Translations under genes and position numbers: made by a program
The notes under the pieces: model-generated
The model's input: the letters and a program-made list of their open reading frames with translations, nothing else
The model's database searches: none
What the model was told of the DNA's origin: nothing
Part shown: positions 1 to 6,101 of the stretch, in pieces
Position numbering within the stretch: position 1 is the first letter of the stretch
Layout: every line of letters begins with the position of its first letter
Assembly (NCBI GenBank): GCA_033764265.1
Contig: JANRJB010000220.1
Span: 1-7,222, forward strand
Reading direction: 5' to 3'
Source of the DNA: VGEM01 sp033764265
GTDB taxonomy: Bacteria; Pseudomonadota; Alphaproteobacteria; Rhodospirillales; Rhodospirillaceae
DNA length: 7,222 bases

Positions 1-482
1 ATTCCAACATTCGCATTCCGGTTCAGGGCGCGATCCTGCGAATGTTGGAATCAAAGGACCACTAGAAATACATGATTCGAGTGGAGCTTTGGATTTGACA
101 TTCGCTTCTCGGTTTCGCTGCAAAGGGGGATGCGAATGTCACATCCGCTCCACTAGTGGTCCGATTCCAACATTCGCATCCCGGTTCAGGGCGCAATCCT
201 GCGAATGTTGGAATCAAAGGACCACTAGAATTACATGATTCGAGTGGAGCTTTGGATTTGACATTCGCTTCTCGGTTTCGCTGCCAAGGGGGATGCGAAT
301 GTCAGATCCGCTCCACTAGTGGTCCGATTCCAACATTCGCATCCCGGTTCAGGGCGCAATCCTGCGAATGTTGGAATCAAAGGACCACTAGAAATTCATG
401 ATTCGAGTGGAGCTTTGGATTTGACATTCGCTTCTCGGTTTCGCCGCAAAGGGGGATGCGAATGTCAAATCCGCTCCACTAG
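1..482. repeat. Tandem array of a 163-bp unit made of two opposed palindromic modules (BIME-like)
   Basis: Three copies with an exact 163-base period lie at 1-163, 164-326 and 327-482; the last lacks its final 7 bases and the first meets the window edge, so more copies may lie outside. Copies differ at only a few positions. Each unit holds module A (complete at 153-228 and 316-391, partial at 1-65) and module B (78-156, 241-319, 404-482). Module A has an outer stem CTAGTGGTCC/GGACCACTAG and a perfect 15-bp inner stem ATTCCAACATTCGCA/TGCGAATGTTGGAAT (for example 164-178 with 200-214). Module B has an outer stem AGTGGAGC/GCTCCACT and an inner stem GGATTTGACATTCGC/GCGAATGTCAAATCC, perfect in copy 3 (417-431 with 458-472) and with one mismatch in copies 1 and 2. 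B reads as a reverse-complement relative of A. No convincing gene lies here: the open frames across it are by-products of the repeat, whose period is not a multiple of three. Its role is unknown; REP/BIME-type DNA or a small non-autonomous element are the likely classes. Confidence 0.93.
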
Positions 483-483
483 G

Positions 484-1314
484 TTAAGGTTTGAGCTTGT
501 AGCCGCTGCGAACCACGGCATAGGTCCAGGCGAACAGCGCGATGTTAACGACCGTCATCACCACCACGCCGGTCATGGGCGCGCTGGCCTCGTGGCCCAG
601 GAAGCCATAGCGGAAGCCGTCGATTGCATAGAAGAACGGGTTGTAGTGGGCGATCGCCTGGGCCAGTGGCGGCAGGCGATCGATGGTATAGAAGGTGCCG
701 GACAGAAACGTCAGCGGCGTGACGACGAAGTTGGTAATCGCCGCCATATGATCGAACTTCTCCGCCCAGATCGCGCCCAGCACGCCCAGGGTCGACATGA
801 ACATCGAGCCAGCCACGGCGTGGAACAGGACCAGCCCCAGGCTGTGAATGTGAACCTCGGCGAACAGGCTCATGATCGGCACGCACACCGCGCCGACCGC
901 GACGCCGCGGGTGACGCCCCCAAATACCCAGGCCACGGTCAGTTCCATGGCGCTCAGGGGCGGCATCAGCACATCGACGATGTTGCCCTGTACCTTCGAC
1001 ACCAGGATCGACGACGAGGTATTGGCGAAAGCGTTCTGCAGCATGGTCATCATGACCAGGCCGGGTACCATGAAGTCGGCGAACGGAAAGCCGGCCATCT
1101 GGCCGCGGTCGCGGCCGAAGGCGAAGACCATCACCATCAGGAACATCAGGCTGGTGACCACCGGGGCCAGCACGGTCTGCACCACCACCTTCCAGAAGCG
1201 GCGCACCTCTTTCAGGTACAGTTCCCACAGGCCGCGCCAGTTGACCCCATCCATCGCGCGCGGCGGCGGAATCGTGAAATCGGCGTCGAGGCGGCTCGGG
1301 TGAGCGTCGTGCAT
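484..1314 (-). CDS. ABC-2 type transporter permease (drug/polysaccharide export type)
   Basis: This 276-residue protein is an integral inner-membrane permease of the ABC-2 family, which works with a separate ATPase to export a substrate such as a drug, lipid or polysaccharide. The substrate cannot be told from the sequence. After a soluble N-terminus comes an amphipathic stretch (NWRGLWELYLKEVRRFWKV, residues 25-43), then about six hydrophobic segments (near 45-66, 83-95, 122-148, 158-182, 192-208 and 246-266). The conserved loop QNAFANTSSSILVSKVQGNI (93-112) and the family signatures TPLTFLSGTFYTIDRLPP (199-216) and HYNPFFYAIDGFRYGF (223-238) are clear. The frame stays open far upstream, but similarity begins only near residue 20, so the ATG at 1314 is preferred. 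ATG codon 21 (1254) is an alternative. No good ribosome binding site is visible. It is transcribed divergently from the recX-like gene. No ATP-binding partner is present in the window; it may lie to the left beyond the repeat array. Confidence 0.9.
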   Translation of the reverse strand: MHDAHPSRLDADFTIPPPRAMDGVNWRGLWELYLKEVRRFWKVVVQTVLAPVVTSLMFLMVMVFAFGRDRGQMAGFPFADFMVPGLVMMTMLQNAFANTSSSILVSKVQGNIVDVLMPPLSAMELTVAWVFGGVTRGVAVGAVCVPIMSLFAEVHIHSLGLVLFHAVAGSMFMSTLGVLGAIWAEKFDHMAAITNFVVTPLTFLSGTFYTIDRLPPLAQAIAHYNPFFYAIDGFRYGFLGHEASAPMTGVVVMTVVNIALFAWTYAVVRSGYKLKP

Positions 1315-1368
1315 GGTCAAACCATGATAGCATCGCCGGCGCGGGGAGATCAGCAGCGGCGGGAAGGC

Positions 1369-1971
1369 GTGCGGCGGTTTACGGCGAAGGCACCGGCAAG
1401 GCAAGACGAAAGCCCAGGCGCGTCCACCGCGGCGCGCAAGCGTCCGCCGGTGCCGCGCATGACCCCGGCGCGCCTGGCCAATATCGCCGCGTTCTACCTG
1501 GAGCGCTTCTCCGCAAGCGAGTCGCATCTGCGCGCGGTGTTGACCCGGCGCATTCGCCGCGACCTGACCCGGCGCGACGAGCTGACCCCGGCCCGGCTGG
1601 CCGAAGCCGTGTCGTGGCTGGAGACCGAGATCGCCAAACTCAAGCGCAACGGCCTGGTGGACGACGTGGCCTATGCGCAGGGCCGGGCCGCCCGCGACCG
1701 GCGTCTGGCCAAGGCGCCGACGCGGACCCGTGCGGCCCTGCGCGCCAAGGGCGTGGCGGCCACGGTTGCGGCCGACGCCACCCGCGACGAGACCGGCGAG
1801 GCCGAATGGGCCGCGGCGGTGGCGCTGGCCCGCCGGCGGCGGCTTGGGCCGTATCGCAAGACTGACCGCGATGCCGACAGCGACCGGCGGGACCTGGCCG
1901 CGCTTGCACGCGGCGGGATCGGTTTTGCGACGGCGAAGCGGCTCATGGCGCTGACGGAGCCGCCGGCGTGA
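1369..1971 (+). CDS. recX: RecX family regulatory protein (RecA modulator)
   Basis: RecX proteins bind RecA filaments and tune recombinase and SOS co-protease activity in the cytoplasm. Recognisable parts are the N-terminal helix PARLANIAAFYLERFSAS, the central GLVDDVAYAQGRAARDRR (the GxxDDxxYA signature), RAALRAKGV, and a C-terminal module ARRRRLGPYR followed by DLAALARGGIGFATAKRLM. These correspond to the three-helix repeats of the family. The start is uncertain. GTG 1369 gives 200 residues and has a purine-rich GGGAAGG that sits too close to be a good ribosome binding site. ATG 1324 (215 residues) would lie only 9 bases from the start of the divergent permease gene. ATG 1459 (170 residues) would remove the basic KRPP lead-in usual in alphaproteobacterial RecX. 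Codon use looks gene-like only from about 1400. The stop codon overlaps the GTG start of the transporter gene by 4 bases, so the two are probably translationally coupled. recA is not in the window. Confidence 0.82.
   Translation: MRRFTAKAPARQDESPGASTAARKRPPVPRMTPARLANIAAFYLERFSASESHLRAVLTRRIRRDLTRRDELTPARLAEAVSWLETEIAKLKRNGLVDDVAYAQGRAARDRRLAKAPTRTRAALRAKGVAATVAADATRDETGEAEWAAAVALARRRRLGPYRKTDRDADSDRRDLAALARGGIGFATAKRLMALTEPPA
1956..1959 (+). promoter_or_regulatory. Ribosome binding site of the MFS exporter gene
   Basis: GGAG lies 8 bases before the GTG at 1968, inside the end of the recX-like gene. It supports the GTG start, which gives a GTGA stop-start overlap. Confidence 0.55.
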
Positions 1972-3533
1972 GCGACAATTCGGCTGGAACGCCGCCGCCA
2001 CGGGTCACGCTCGCGGTCTGGGCCGGGTTCACGGCCATGACCGTGGGGATGTTTCTGGCCATCCTCGACATCCAGATCGTCGCCAGTTCGCTGATCGACA
2101 TCCAGTTCTCGCTGAACATTCCGGCCGACCGGCTCAGCTATCTGCAGACCACTTATCTGATCGCCGAGGTCATCGCGATCGCGCTGGCCGGCTGGCTGAC
2201 GCGGCTGCTGGGTACGCGACTGCTGTTCGTCACCGCCATGCTGGGGTTCGTGGTCGCGAGCCTGGGCTGCGCGGCCTCGACCAGCTATCCGATGCTGTAC
2301 GCTTGGCGCGTGGTCCAGGGCCTGTTCGGCGGCGCGATCATTCCCCTGGTGTTCACCGCCGCCTTCGTGCTGTTCCCGCCGCGCCTGCAGTCGGTGGCCA
2401 CCGTGATCGGCGGCGGGTTCGCCATGCTGGCGCCGACCGTCGGGCCGTTCATCGGCGGCTGGATCACCGAGACCTTGTCGTGGCACTGGCTGTTCCTGAT
2501 CAACTTGGCGCCCGGCGTCGCGGCCGCCGCGGTGGTGGCCTTGACCATCCGCATCGACAAACCGAATTTCGCCTGGGCCAGACGCCTCGACCTGGCGGCG
2601 CTGGGGCTGGTGACGGTGTGCCTGGGCACGCTGGAGCTGACCCTGAAGGAAGCACCCAAGTGGGGCTGGAGCGCGCCGCTGTCGCTGCTGCTGGCGGCGG
2701 TGTGCGCGACGACCGGCGTGGGGCTGGTCGTGCGCTCGCTGCGCCGGCCCGAGCCGCTGATCGACCTGCGCGCCTTCGCCGACCGCACCTTCGCGGTTGG
2801 GGCCTGGTACAGTTTCATGCTGGGCTTCGCACTGTTCGGATCGGTCTATCTGCTGCCGTTGTTCCTGGGGCTGATCCGCGGTCTGGGGCCGTTCGAGATC
2901 GGCACAGTGATGATCGTGACCGGCGCGGCGCAGCTGATCGTCGCGCCGCTGGCGACGATGATCGAGCCGCGCGTGAACGCGCGCGCCATGACCGGCGTGG
3001 GCTTCGCGCTGTTCGCCGCCGGTCTGGCCTGGAATGGCTTCGCCACGTTCGACTGGGACTTCGCCGAGCTGTTCGGGCCGCAGGTGCTGCGCGGCGCGGC
3101 GGTGATGATCTGCCTGTTGCCGGTGACGCGGCTGGCGCTGGGCCAGTTGCCGGCCGATCGGGTGGCCGACGCCTCCTCGCTGTTCAACCTGATGCGCAAT
3201 ATCGGCGGGGCGGTGGGGCTGGCGCTGGTCGACACCGTTCTGGAAACCCGCCCGGCCCATCATGCCGAGCGGATCGTCGCCGCGCTCCAGGCCGGCGACC
3301 GCGACATGGCGGCGTTCGTCGGCCTGCCGCTCGACAAGTTCACACCCGAGGCCATCGCGGCGGCCGACGAAACCACGCGCGCGTTCGTGCAGCCCCTGGT
3401 GGAGCGCGCCGCCGCGGTTGCAAGCTTCAACGACGCGTGGTTGCTGATCGCGACGCTGGTGGGCTTGTCGCTGTTGGCGCTGCCGCTGATGAAAGCCCCG
3501 CGCGGGTCGCCAGCGCCCGGTTCTCGGCCCTGA
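1968..3533 (+). CDS. DHA2 family (EmrB/QacA-like) MFS efflux transporter, 14 TM segments
   Basis: This 521-residue inner-membrane protein belongs to the drug:H+ antiporter 2 branch of the major facilitator superfamily, which exports hydrophobic compounds using the proton gradient. Its length and about 14 hydrophobic segments fit DHA2. Helix 1 carries FLAILDIQIVASSLIDIQ (29-46), the DHA2 form of the LDxTIVNVALP motif, with Asp34. GWLTRLLGTRLLF (75-87) is the motif-A loop with its usual basic residues reduced. RVVQGLFGGAIIPL (114-127) is motif B, and TVGPFIGGWITE (157-168) is antiporter motif C. SWHWLFLINLAPG (171-183) and RNIGGAVGLALVDTVL (410-425) are also typical. The GTG start overlaps the recX stop by 4 bases. 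There is no EmrA-type adaptor gene next to it. The last 107 bases overlap the 3' end of the opposing methyltransferase gene. The substrate is unknown; export of the neighbouring polyketide is possible but only inferred from position, as the transporter is on the other strand. Confidence 0.93.
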   Translation: MSDNSAGTPPPRVTLAVWAGFTAMTVGMFLAILDIQIVASSLIDIQFSLNIPADRLSYLQTTYLIAEVIAIALAGWLTRLLGTRLLFVTAMLGFVVASLGCAASTSYPMLYAWRVVQGLFGGAIIPLVFTAAFVLFPPRLQSVATVIGGGFAMLAPTVGPFIGGWITETLSWHWLFLINLAPGVAAAAVVALTIRIDKPNFAWARRLDLAALGLVTVCLGTLELTLKEAPKWGWSAPLSLLLAAVCATTGVGLVVRSLRRPEPLIDLRAFADRTFAVGAWYSFMLGFALFGSVYLLPLFLGLIRGLGPFEIGTVMIVTGAAQLIVAPLATMIEPRVNARAMTGVGFALFAAGLAWNGFATFDWDFAELFGPQVLRGAAVMICLLPVTRLALGQLPADRVADASSLFNLMRNIGGAVGLALVDTVLETRPAHHAERIVAALQAGDRDMAAFVGLPLDKFTPEAIAAADETTRAFVQPLVERAAAVASFNDAWLLIATLVGLSLLALPLMKAPRGSPAPGSRP

Positions 3534-3996
3534 TCCGCACCACCATCATCGCGGCGTTGAGCAGGGTGAACGCGATGGCGATCGCGATCGCGCCCATCAT
3601 CATCGGCACGGCGAACAGCTCCACCGCCACGACGACGTAGTTGGGGTGCCTGACGAACCGATAGGGCCCGCGGGCGACCAGGGGCGCATCGGGCACCACG
3701 ATGACACGGGTGGTCCAGTAGCGTCCGAGGCTGGCGATCACCCAGACGCGTCCGGCCTGCGCCAGCACGAACACCGCGGCCCACGACCAGGCAACCGCAC
3801 GCGGTTCCCACGCCAGCCACGCGGCCAGCGCCGCGATCCAGCCGGCGTGCAGCGCGACGATGAATGGATAATGCGCGGCGCCGACTTCGTACGCGCCCGC
3901 CGCGAGCAGGCGCTGCGTGTTGCGCCGGGCGTACGCCAGCTCCGCGAGCCGCTGCACGACGATGTAAGCGAGGAGTGCCCAGGCGATATGACTCAT
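3427..3996 (-). CDS. Isoprenylcysteine carboxyl methyltransferase (ICMT) family membrane methyltransferase
   Basis: This 189-residue membrane protein has about five hydrophobic segments (near 4-17, 44-62, 70-90, 118-136 and 138-153). It carries the family's C-terminal SAM-binding signature: GPYRFVRHPNYVVVAVE (110-126, the RHPxY...E motif) and RIRAENRAL (154-162). Bacterial members of this type beside type III PKS genes (BpsB of Bacillus, SrsB of Streptomyces) O-methylate the PKS product, and that is the likely role here: methylating an alkylpyrone or phenolic lipid at the membrane. It follows the PKS gene on the same strand after 178 bases that contain a hairpin element. ATG 3996 begins MSHIAWALLAYIVVQRLAEL, which matches the usual family start; the ribosome binding site is weak. 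Residues after about 162 (Ala/Ser/Thr/Arg-rich) are not family-like and lie antisense to the end of the MFS gene, so the tail is probably drift past the functional C-terminus. Confidence 0.87.
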   Translation of the reverse strand: MSHIAWALLAYIVVQRLAELAYARRNTQRLLAAGAYEVGAAHYPFIVALHAGWIAALAAWLAWEPRAVAWSWAAVFVLAQAGRVWVIASLGRYWTTRVIVVPDAPLVARGPYRFVRHPNYVVVAVELFAVPMMMGAIAIAIAFTLLNAAMMVVRIRAENRALATRAGLSSAAAPTATSPPASRSATTRR

Positions 3997-4027
3997 GGCA
4001 CGCGCGTTCCCGCGGACGCGTCGTTCA

Positions 4028-4138
4028 CCCCCCTCACCCTTCCCTCTCCCCCCATCGCGAAGTCGATGGGGGGAGAGGAATACGGAGAGTTGGCGTGCGC
4101 TGAAAGCGCATGCCTACCTCGACGTTGGGTGAGGGGGG
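4028..4138. repeat. Intergenic multi-hairpin palindromic element between PKS and ICMT genes
   Basis: Three nested or adjacent inverted repeats fill most of the 178-base gap. The outer stem is CCCCCCTCACCC (4028-4039) with GGGTGAGGGGGG (4127-4138), a perfect 12 bp. Inside it, CCTCTCCCCCCATCG (4043-4057) pairs perfectly with 4064-4078 over 15 bp with a 6-base loop. A small hairpin TGCGC/GCGCA (4096-4100 with 4106-4110) has a TGAAA loop. The CCCTCACCC...CCTCTCCC sequence is like dispersed palindromic repeats seen in many GC-rich proteobacterial genomes. No T-run follows on either strand, so it is not a typical intrinsic terminator, but it could attenuate or stabilise the PKS-ICMT transcript. Confidence 0.8.
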
Positions 4139-4174
4139 ATACGCAGCATCGTACGGGATTGAATGGAGCGATTC

Positions 4175-5302
4175 TCATCCCAGGTCGAGCAGGCAGAATC
4201 CGGCGGAAAAGCCGGGGCCCAGCGCCGACATCAGATGGCGGCCGCGCGCGCCGCGCGCCAGCGTGCGTTCCAGCACCGCCAGGACGGTGACCGCCGACAT
4301 GTTGCCGTAGTCGGCCAGGACCGCGCGGGCGTCCGTCAGTCCGCCGGCGGGAACTTCGTAGACGTCTTCCAACGCGGCGATGACCTTTTCGCCGCCGGGA
4401 TGGACGATGTAGCCCGCCAGATCGGCGCGCACGAGGCCGTGCGACGCCAGGAACGCGTCGGAGGCGGGGCCGACATGGCTGCGCACGATGGCGGGAATCT
4501 GCGGCGAGAACACCACGCCGAGGCCGTCGTCCTCGATGCGCCAGCCCATGACGTCGCGGGTGCCGGGCCAGGTGTGCTCGCCCCAGCCCAGCACGGCGGC
4601 GCGGCCGGCGCGGTCGCATCCGGTCGGCGCGGCGCGGAGCAACAGCGCGGCGGCGCCGTCGCCGAAGATGGTGGTGCCGATGATGTTGGCCTTGCTGTCG
4701 TCGGAACGCCGGAACGTCAGCCCGCACAGCTCGGTGCACAGGAACAACACCCAAGCCCCCGGCATCGCCCGCGCCAGTGCCGCCGCGCGGGCCAGGCCGA
4801 TCACGCCGCCGGCGCAGCCGAGCCCGAAAATCGGCAGCCGCTGCACGGTCGGCGACAGCCCAAGCGGGCCTTGCAGCAGCGAATCCAGGCAGGGCGTGGC
4901 GATGCCGGTGGAACACACCGTCACGGTCGCCGCCACGTCGGCGGCCGGCACGCCCGCGGCGGCCAGCGCTTTGCCGCCGGCCTCGGTCAACAACGCCAGG
5001 GCGTTGTCCTCGAACAGGCGCATGCGTTCGGCCCAGCCGTGATCGGCCTCGTACCAGTCGAGCGGCACGCACGAGTACCGCGCCCGGACACCGGCGTTGT
5101 CGTAAGTGCGCATCATGCGGTCCATCAGCCCCGGCCGGTGACCGAACACCGCCGCGGCCTTGGCGGCGATGTCGCGCTGGTCGAACCGGTGCGGCGGAAA
5201 GGCAGTCGCCACCGCGTGCACGCGAACCGGCGCGGCACGTGCCGGCGCGATGAGCGTGGCATCCACGGAGCGTTCGGCGCTCTGGCGGTCGAGCGGGCTC
5301 AC
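4175..5302 (-). CDS. Type III polyketide synthase (chalcone/stilbene synthase family; alkylpyrone/alkylresorcinol synthase type)
   Basis: This 375-residue cytoplasmic enzyme extends a fatty acyl-CoA or acyl starter with malonyl-CoA units and cyclises the chain. The thiolase-fold triad is intact: Cys163 in IFGLGCAGGVIGLARAA (158-174), His301 in YIVHPGGEKVI (298-308), and Asn334 in DYGNMSAVTVLAVLE (331-345). The C-terminal glycine loop SALGPGFSAGF (359-369) and the inner strand VTVCSTGIATPCLD (127-140) also fit. The N-terminal block RVHAVATAFPPHRFDQ and RTYDNAGVRARYSCVPLDWY resemble bacterial phenolic-lipid synthases (BpsA/ArsB type) more than plant chalcone synthases, so a long-chain alkylpyrone or alkylresorcinol is the likely product; the starter and number of extensions cannot be read. 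The GTG start at 5302 lies 7 bases after the upstream hydrolase stop; a GTG at codon 13 is an alternative. It lies in an apparent operon with two hydrolases upstream and an ICMT-type methyltransferase downstream. Confidence 0.93.
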   Translation of the reverse strand: MSPLDRQSAERSVDATLIAPARAAPVRVHAVATAFPPHRFDQRDIAAKAAAVFGHRPGLMDRMMRTYDNAGVRARYSCVPLDWYEADHGWAERMRLFEDNALALLTEAGGKALAAAGVPAADVAATVTVCSTGIATPCLDSLLQGPLGLSPTVQRLPIFGLGCAGGVIGLARAAALARAMPGAWVLFLCTELCGLTFRRSDDSKANIIGTTIFGDGAAALLLRAAPTGCDRAGRAAVLGWGEHTWPGTRDVMGWRIEDDGLGVVFSPQIPAIVRSHVGPASDAFLASHGLVRADLAGYIVHPGGEKVIAALEDVYEVPAGGLTDARAVLADYGNMSAVTVLAVLERTLARGARGRHLMSALGPGFSAGFCLLDLG

Positions 5303-5309
5303 GATGTCG

Positions 5310-6101
5310 TCACGAAGCGCGCACGAATTTGGCCACGGCCGCCGCCCAAGCCTCGGGCTGTTCGTCGACGATGTCGTGCGTGCCGCCGATCAGCTCGGCG
5401 TAGGCCATGTCGGGCCTGAGGGCGCGGGCGCGCTGGGTGATCTGGTACAGATCCTCACCGGTGTTGGTGAGCAACAGCGTCGGCACATTCAGCGCCATGA
5501 ACTCGCTCATCATGTCGTATTCGTAGGCGGCCTTGTGGCCGTACCAGAACGTGTCACCGGCCAACAGCTGCTGCACGAAGTTGGCTTGCATGGCGTCGAG
5601 CCGGGTCCAGCCGGGCGTGGCGGCGACGCGGCCCTGAAACCGGCGTGACAGGTGGCCGCCATCGGGTTCGGGCGGCACCGGGCCGGCGGGCTTGGCGTTG
5701 CGCGCAGCGCGTTCCTCGGCGGTGAACAAGGGCGGGCCGTTCAGGATCAGCTTGGTCACGCGCGCGGAGTGGCGGAACGCGAACGCCGTCACGTTGCCCG
5801 CGCCGGTGTGATGGCCCAGGAAGGCGGCCGCCGACAGATGGAAGTGATCGAGCACCGGCGCGAAAGCCTTGGCGTAGTCCACCACGCCGGGACGCGGATC
5901 GGGCAGGTCGGACGACCCGAACCCCGGTGTATCGACGCCGATGGCCCTGATGCCCAGGCGCGCCAGCGGCCCGTAGGCGGCACGGAACATGTCCGACGAA
6001 CTGGGCGACTGGTGCGACAGGATCAGCGGCACGCCGTCGCCGGCGACGCGGACGTGAATCTGTCCGAATGGACCGTCGACGTAGAGGCGGCGCGGCTTCA
6101 T
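5310..6101 (-). CDS. Alpha/beta hydrolase-fold protein with His in the nucleophile position (paralogue 1)
   Basis: This 263-residue single-domain alpha/beta-hydrolase-fold protein has no signal peptide. It shows the oxyanion-hole strand PLILSHQSPSSS (25-36), the strand-4 region IGVDTPGFGSSD (54-65), the elbow AFLGHHTGAGNV (93-104), the acid strand LLLTNTGEDLY (209-219; Asp217 or Glu216), and the final His242 in GGTHDIVDE. By alignment with the usual GHSMGG elbow, the nucleophile Ser is replaced by His98. The reaction is therefore unknown: a divergent hydrolase or lyase, or a non-catalytic member. The block GGHLSRRFQ (148-156) and WYGHKAAYEYDM (186-197) are shared with the next paralogue. Its ATG overlaps the stop of that paralogue by 4 bases, with AGGG 4 bases before the start, and it ends 7 bases before the PKS start, which suggests joint expression. 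A role in the polyketide pathway (chain release, pyrone ring chemistry or precursor supply) is inference from position. Confidence 0.88.
   Translation of the reverse strand: MKPRRLYVDGPFGQIHVRVAGDGVPLILSHQSPSSSDMFRAAYGPLARLGIRAIGVDTPGFGSSDLPDPRPGVVDYAKAFAPVLDHFHLSAAAFLGHHTGAGNVTAFAFRHSARVTKLILNGPPLFTAEERAARNAKPAGPVPPEPDGGHLSRRFQGRVAATPGWTRLDAMQANFVQQLLAGDTFWYGHKAAYEYDMMSEFMALNVPTLLLTNTGEDLYQITQRARALRPDMAYAELIGGTHDIVDEQPEAWAAAVAKFVRAS

Noticed and set aside
156..401. Open frame across the repeats encoding a repetitive peptide (VRFQHSHPGSGRNP-type)
   Set aside because: It is simply the translation of the palindromic repeat, the frame shifts with each 163-base copy, and there is no ribosome binding site or family resemblance.
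1..482. CRISPR array
   Set aside because: The whole 163-bp unit repeats with almost no variation; there are no unique spacers and no cas genes.
319..1368. Long plus-strand frame running into the recX-like gene
   Set aside because: The part before about 1324 is His/Gly/Arg-rich and antisense to the clearly recognisable ABC permease; only the last 170-200 residues resemble RecX.
1315..1368. Divergent promoters between the permease and recX-like genes (TTGACC and TATCAT-like strings on the minus strand)
   Set aside because: The strings are badly placed relative to each other and to the start codons; no convincing promoter could be called.
1671..3263. 530-residue minus-strand frame
   Set aside because: Gln/His/Arg-rich composition and antisense to the MFS gene; a typical GC-rich shadow frame.
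4028..4138. Rho-independent terminator
   Set aside because: Strong hairpins are present but no T-run follows on either strand, so it was recorded as a palindromic repeat element.
4163..5419. 418-residue plus-strand frame
   Set aside because: Antisense to the type III PKS, whose catalytic triad and motifs are intact; the plus frame shows no motifs.
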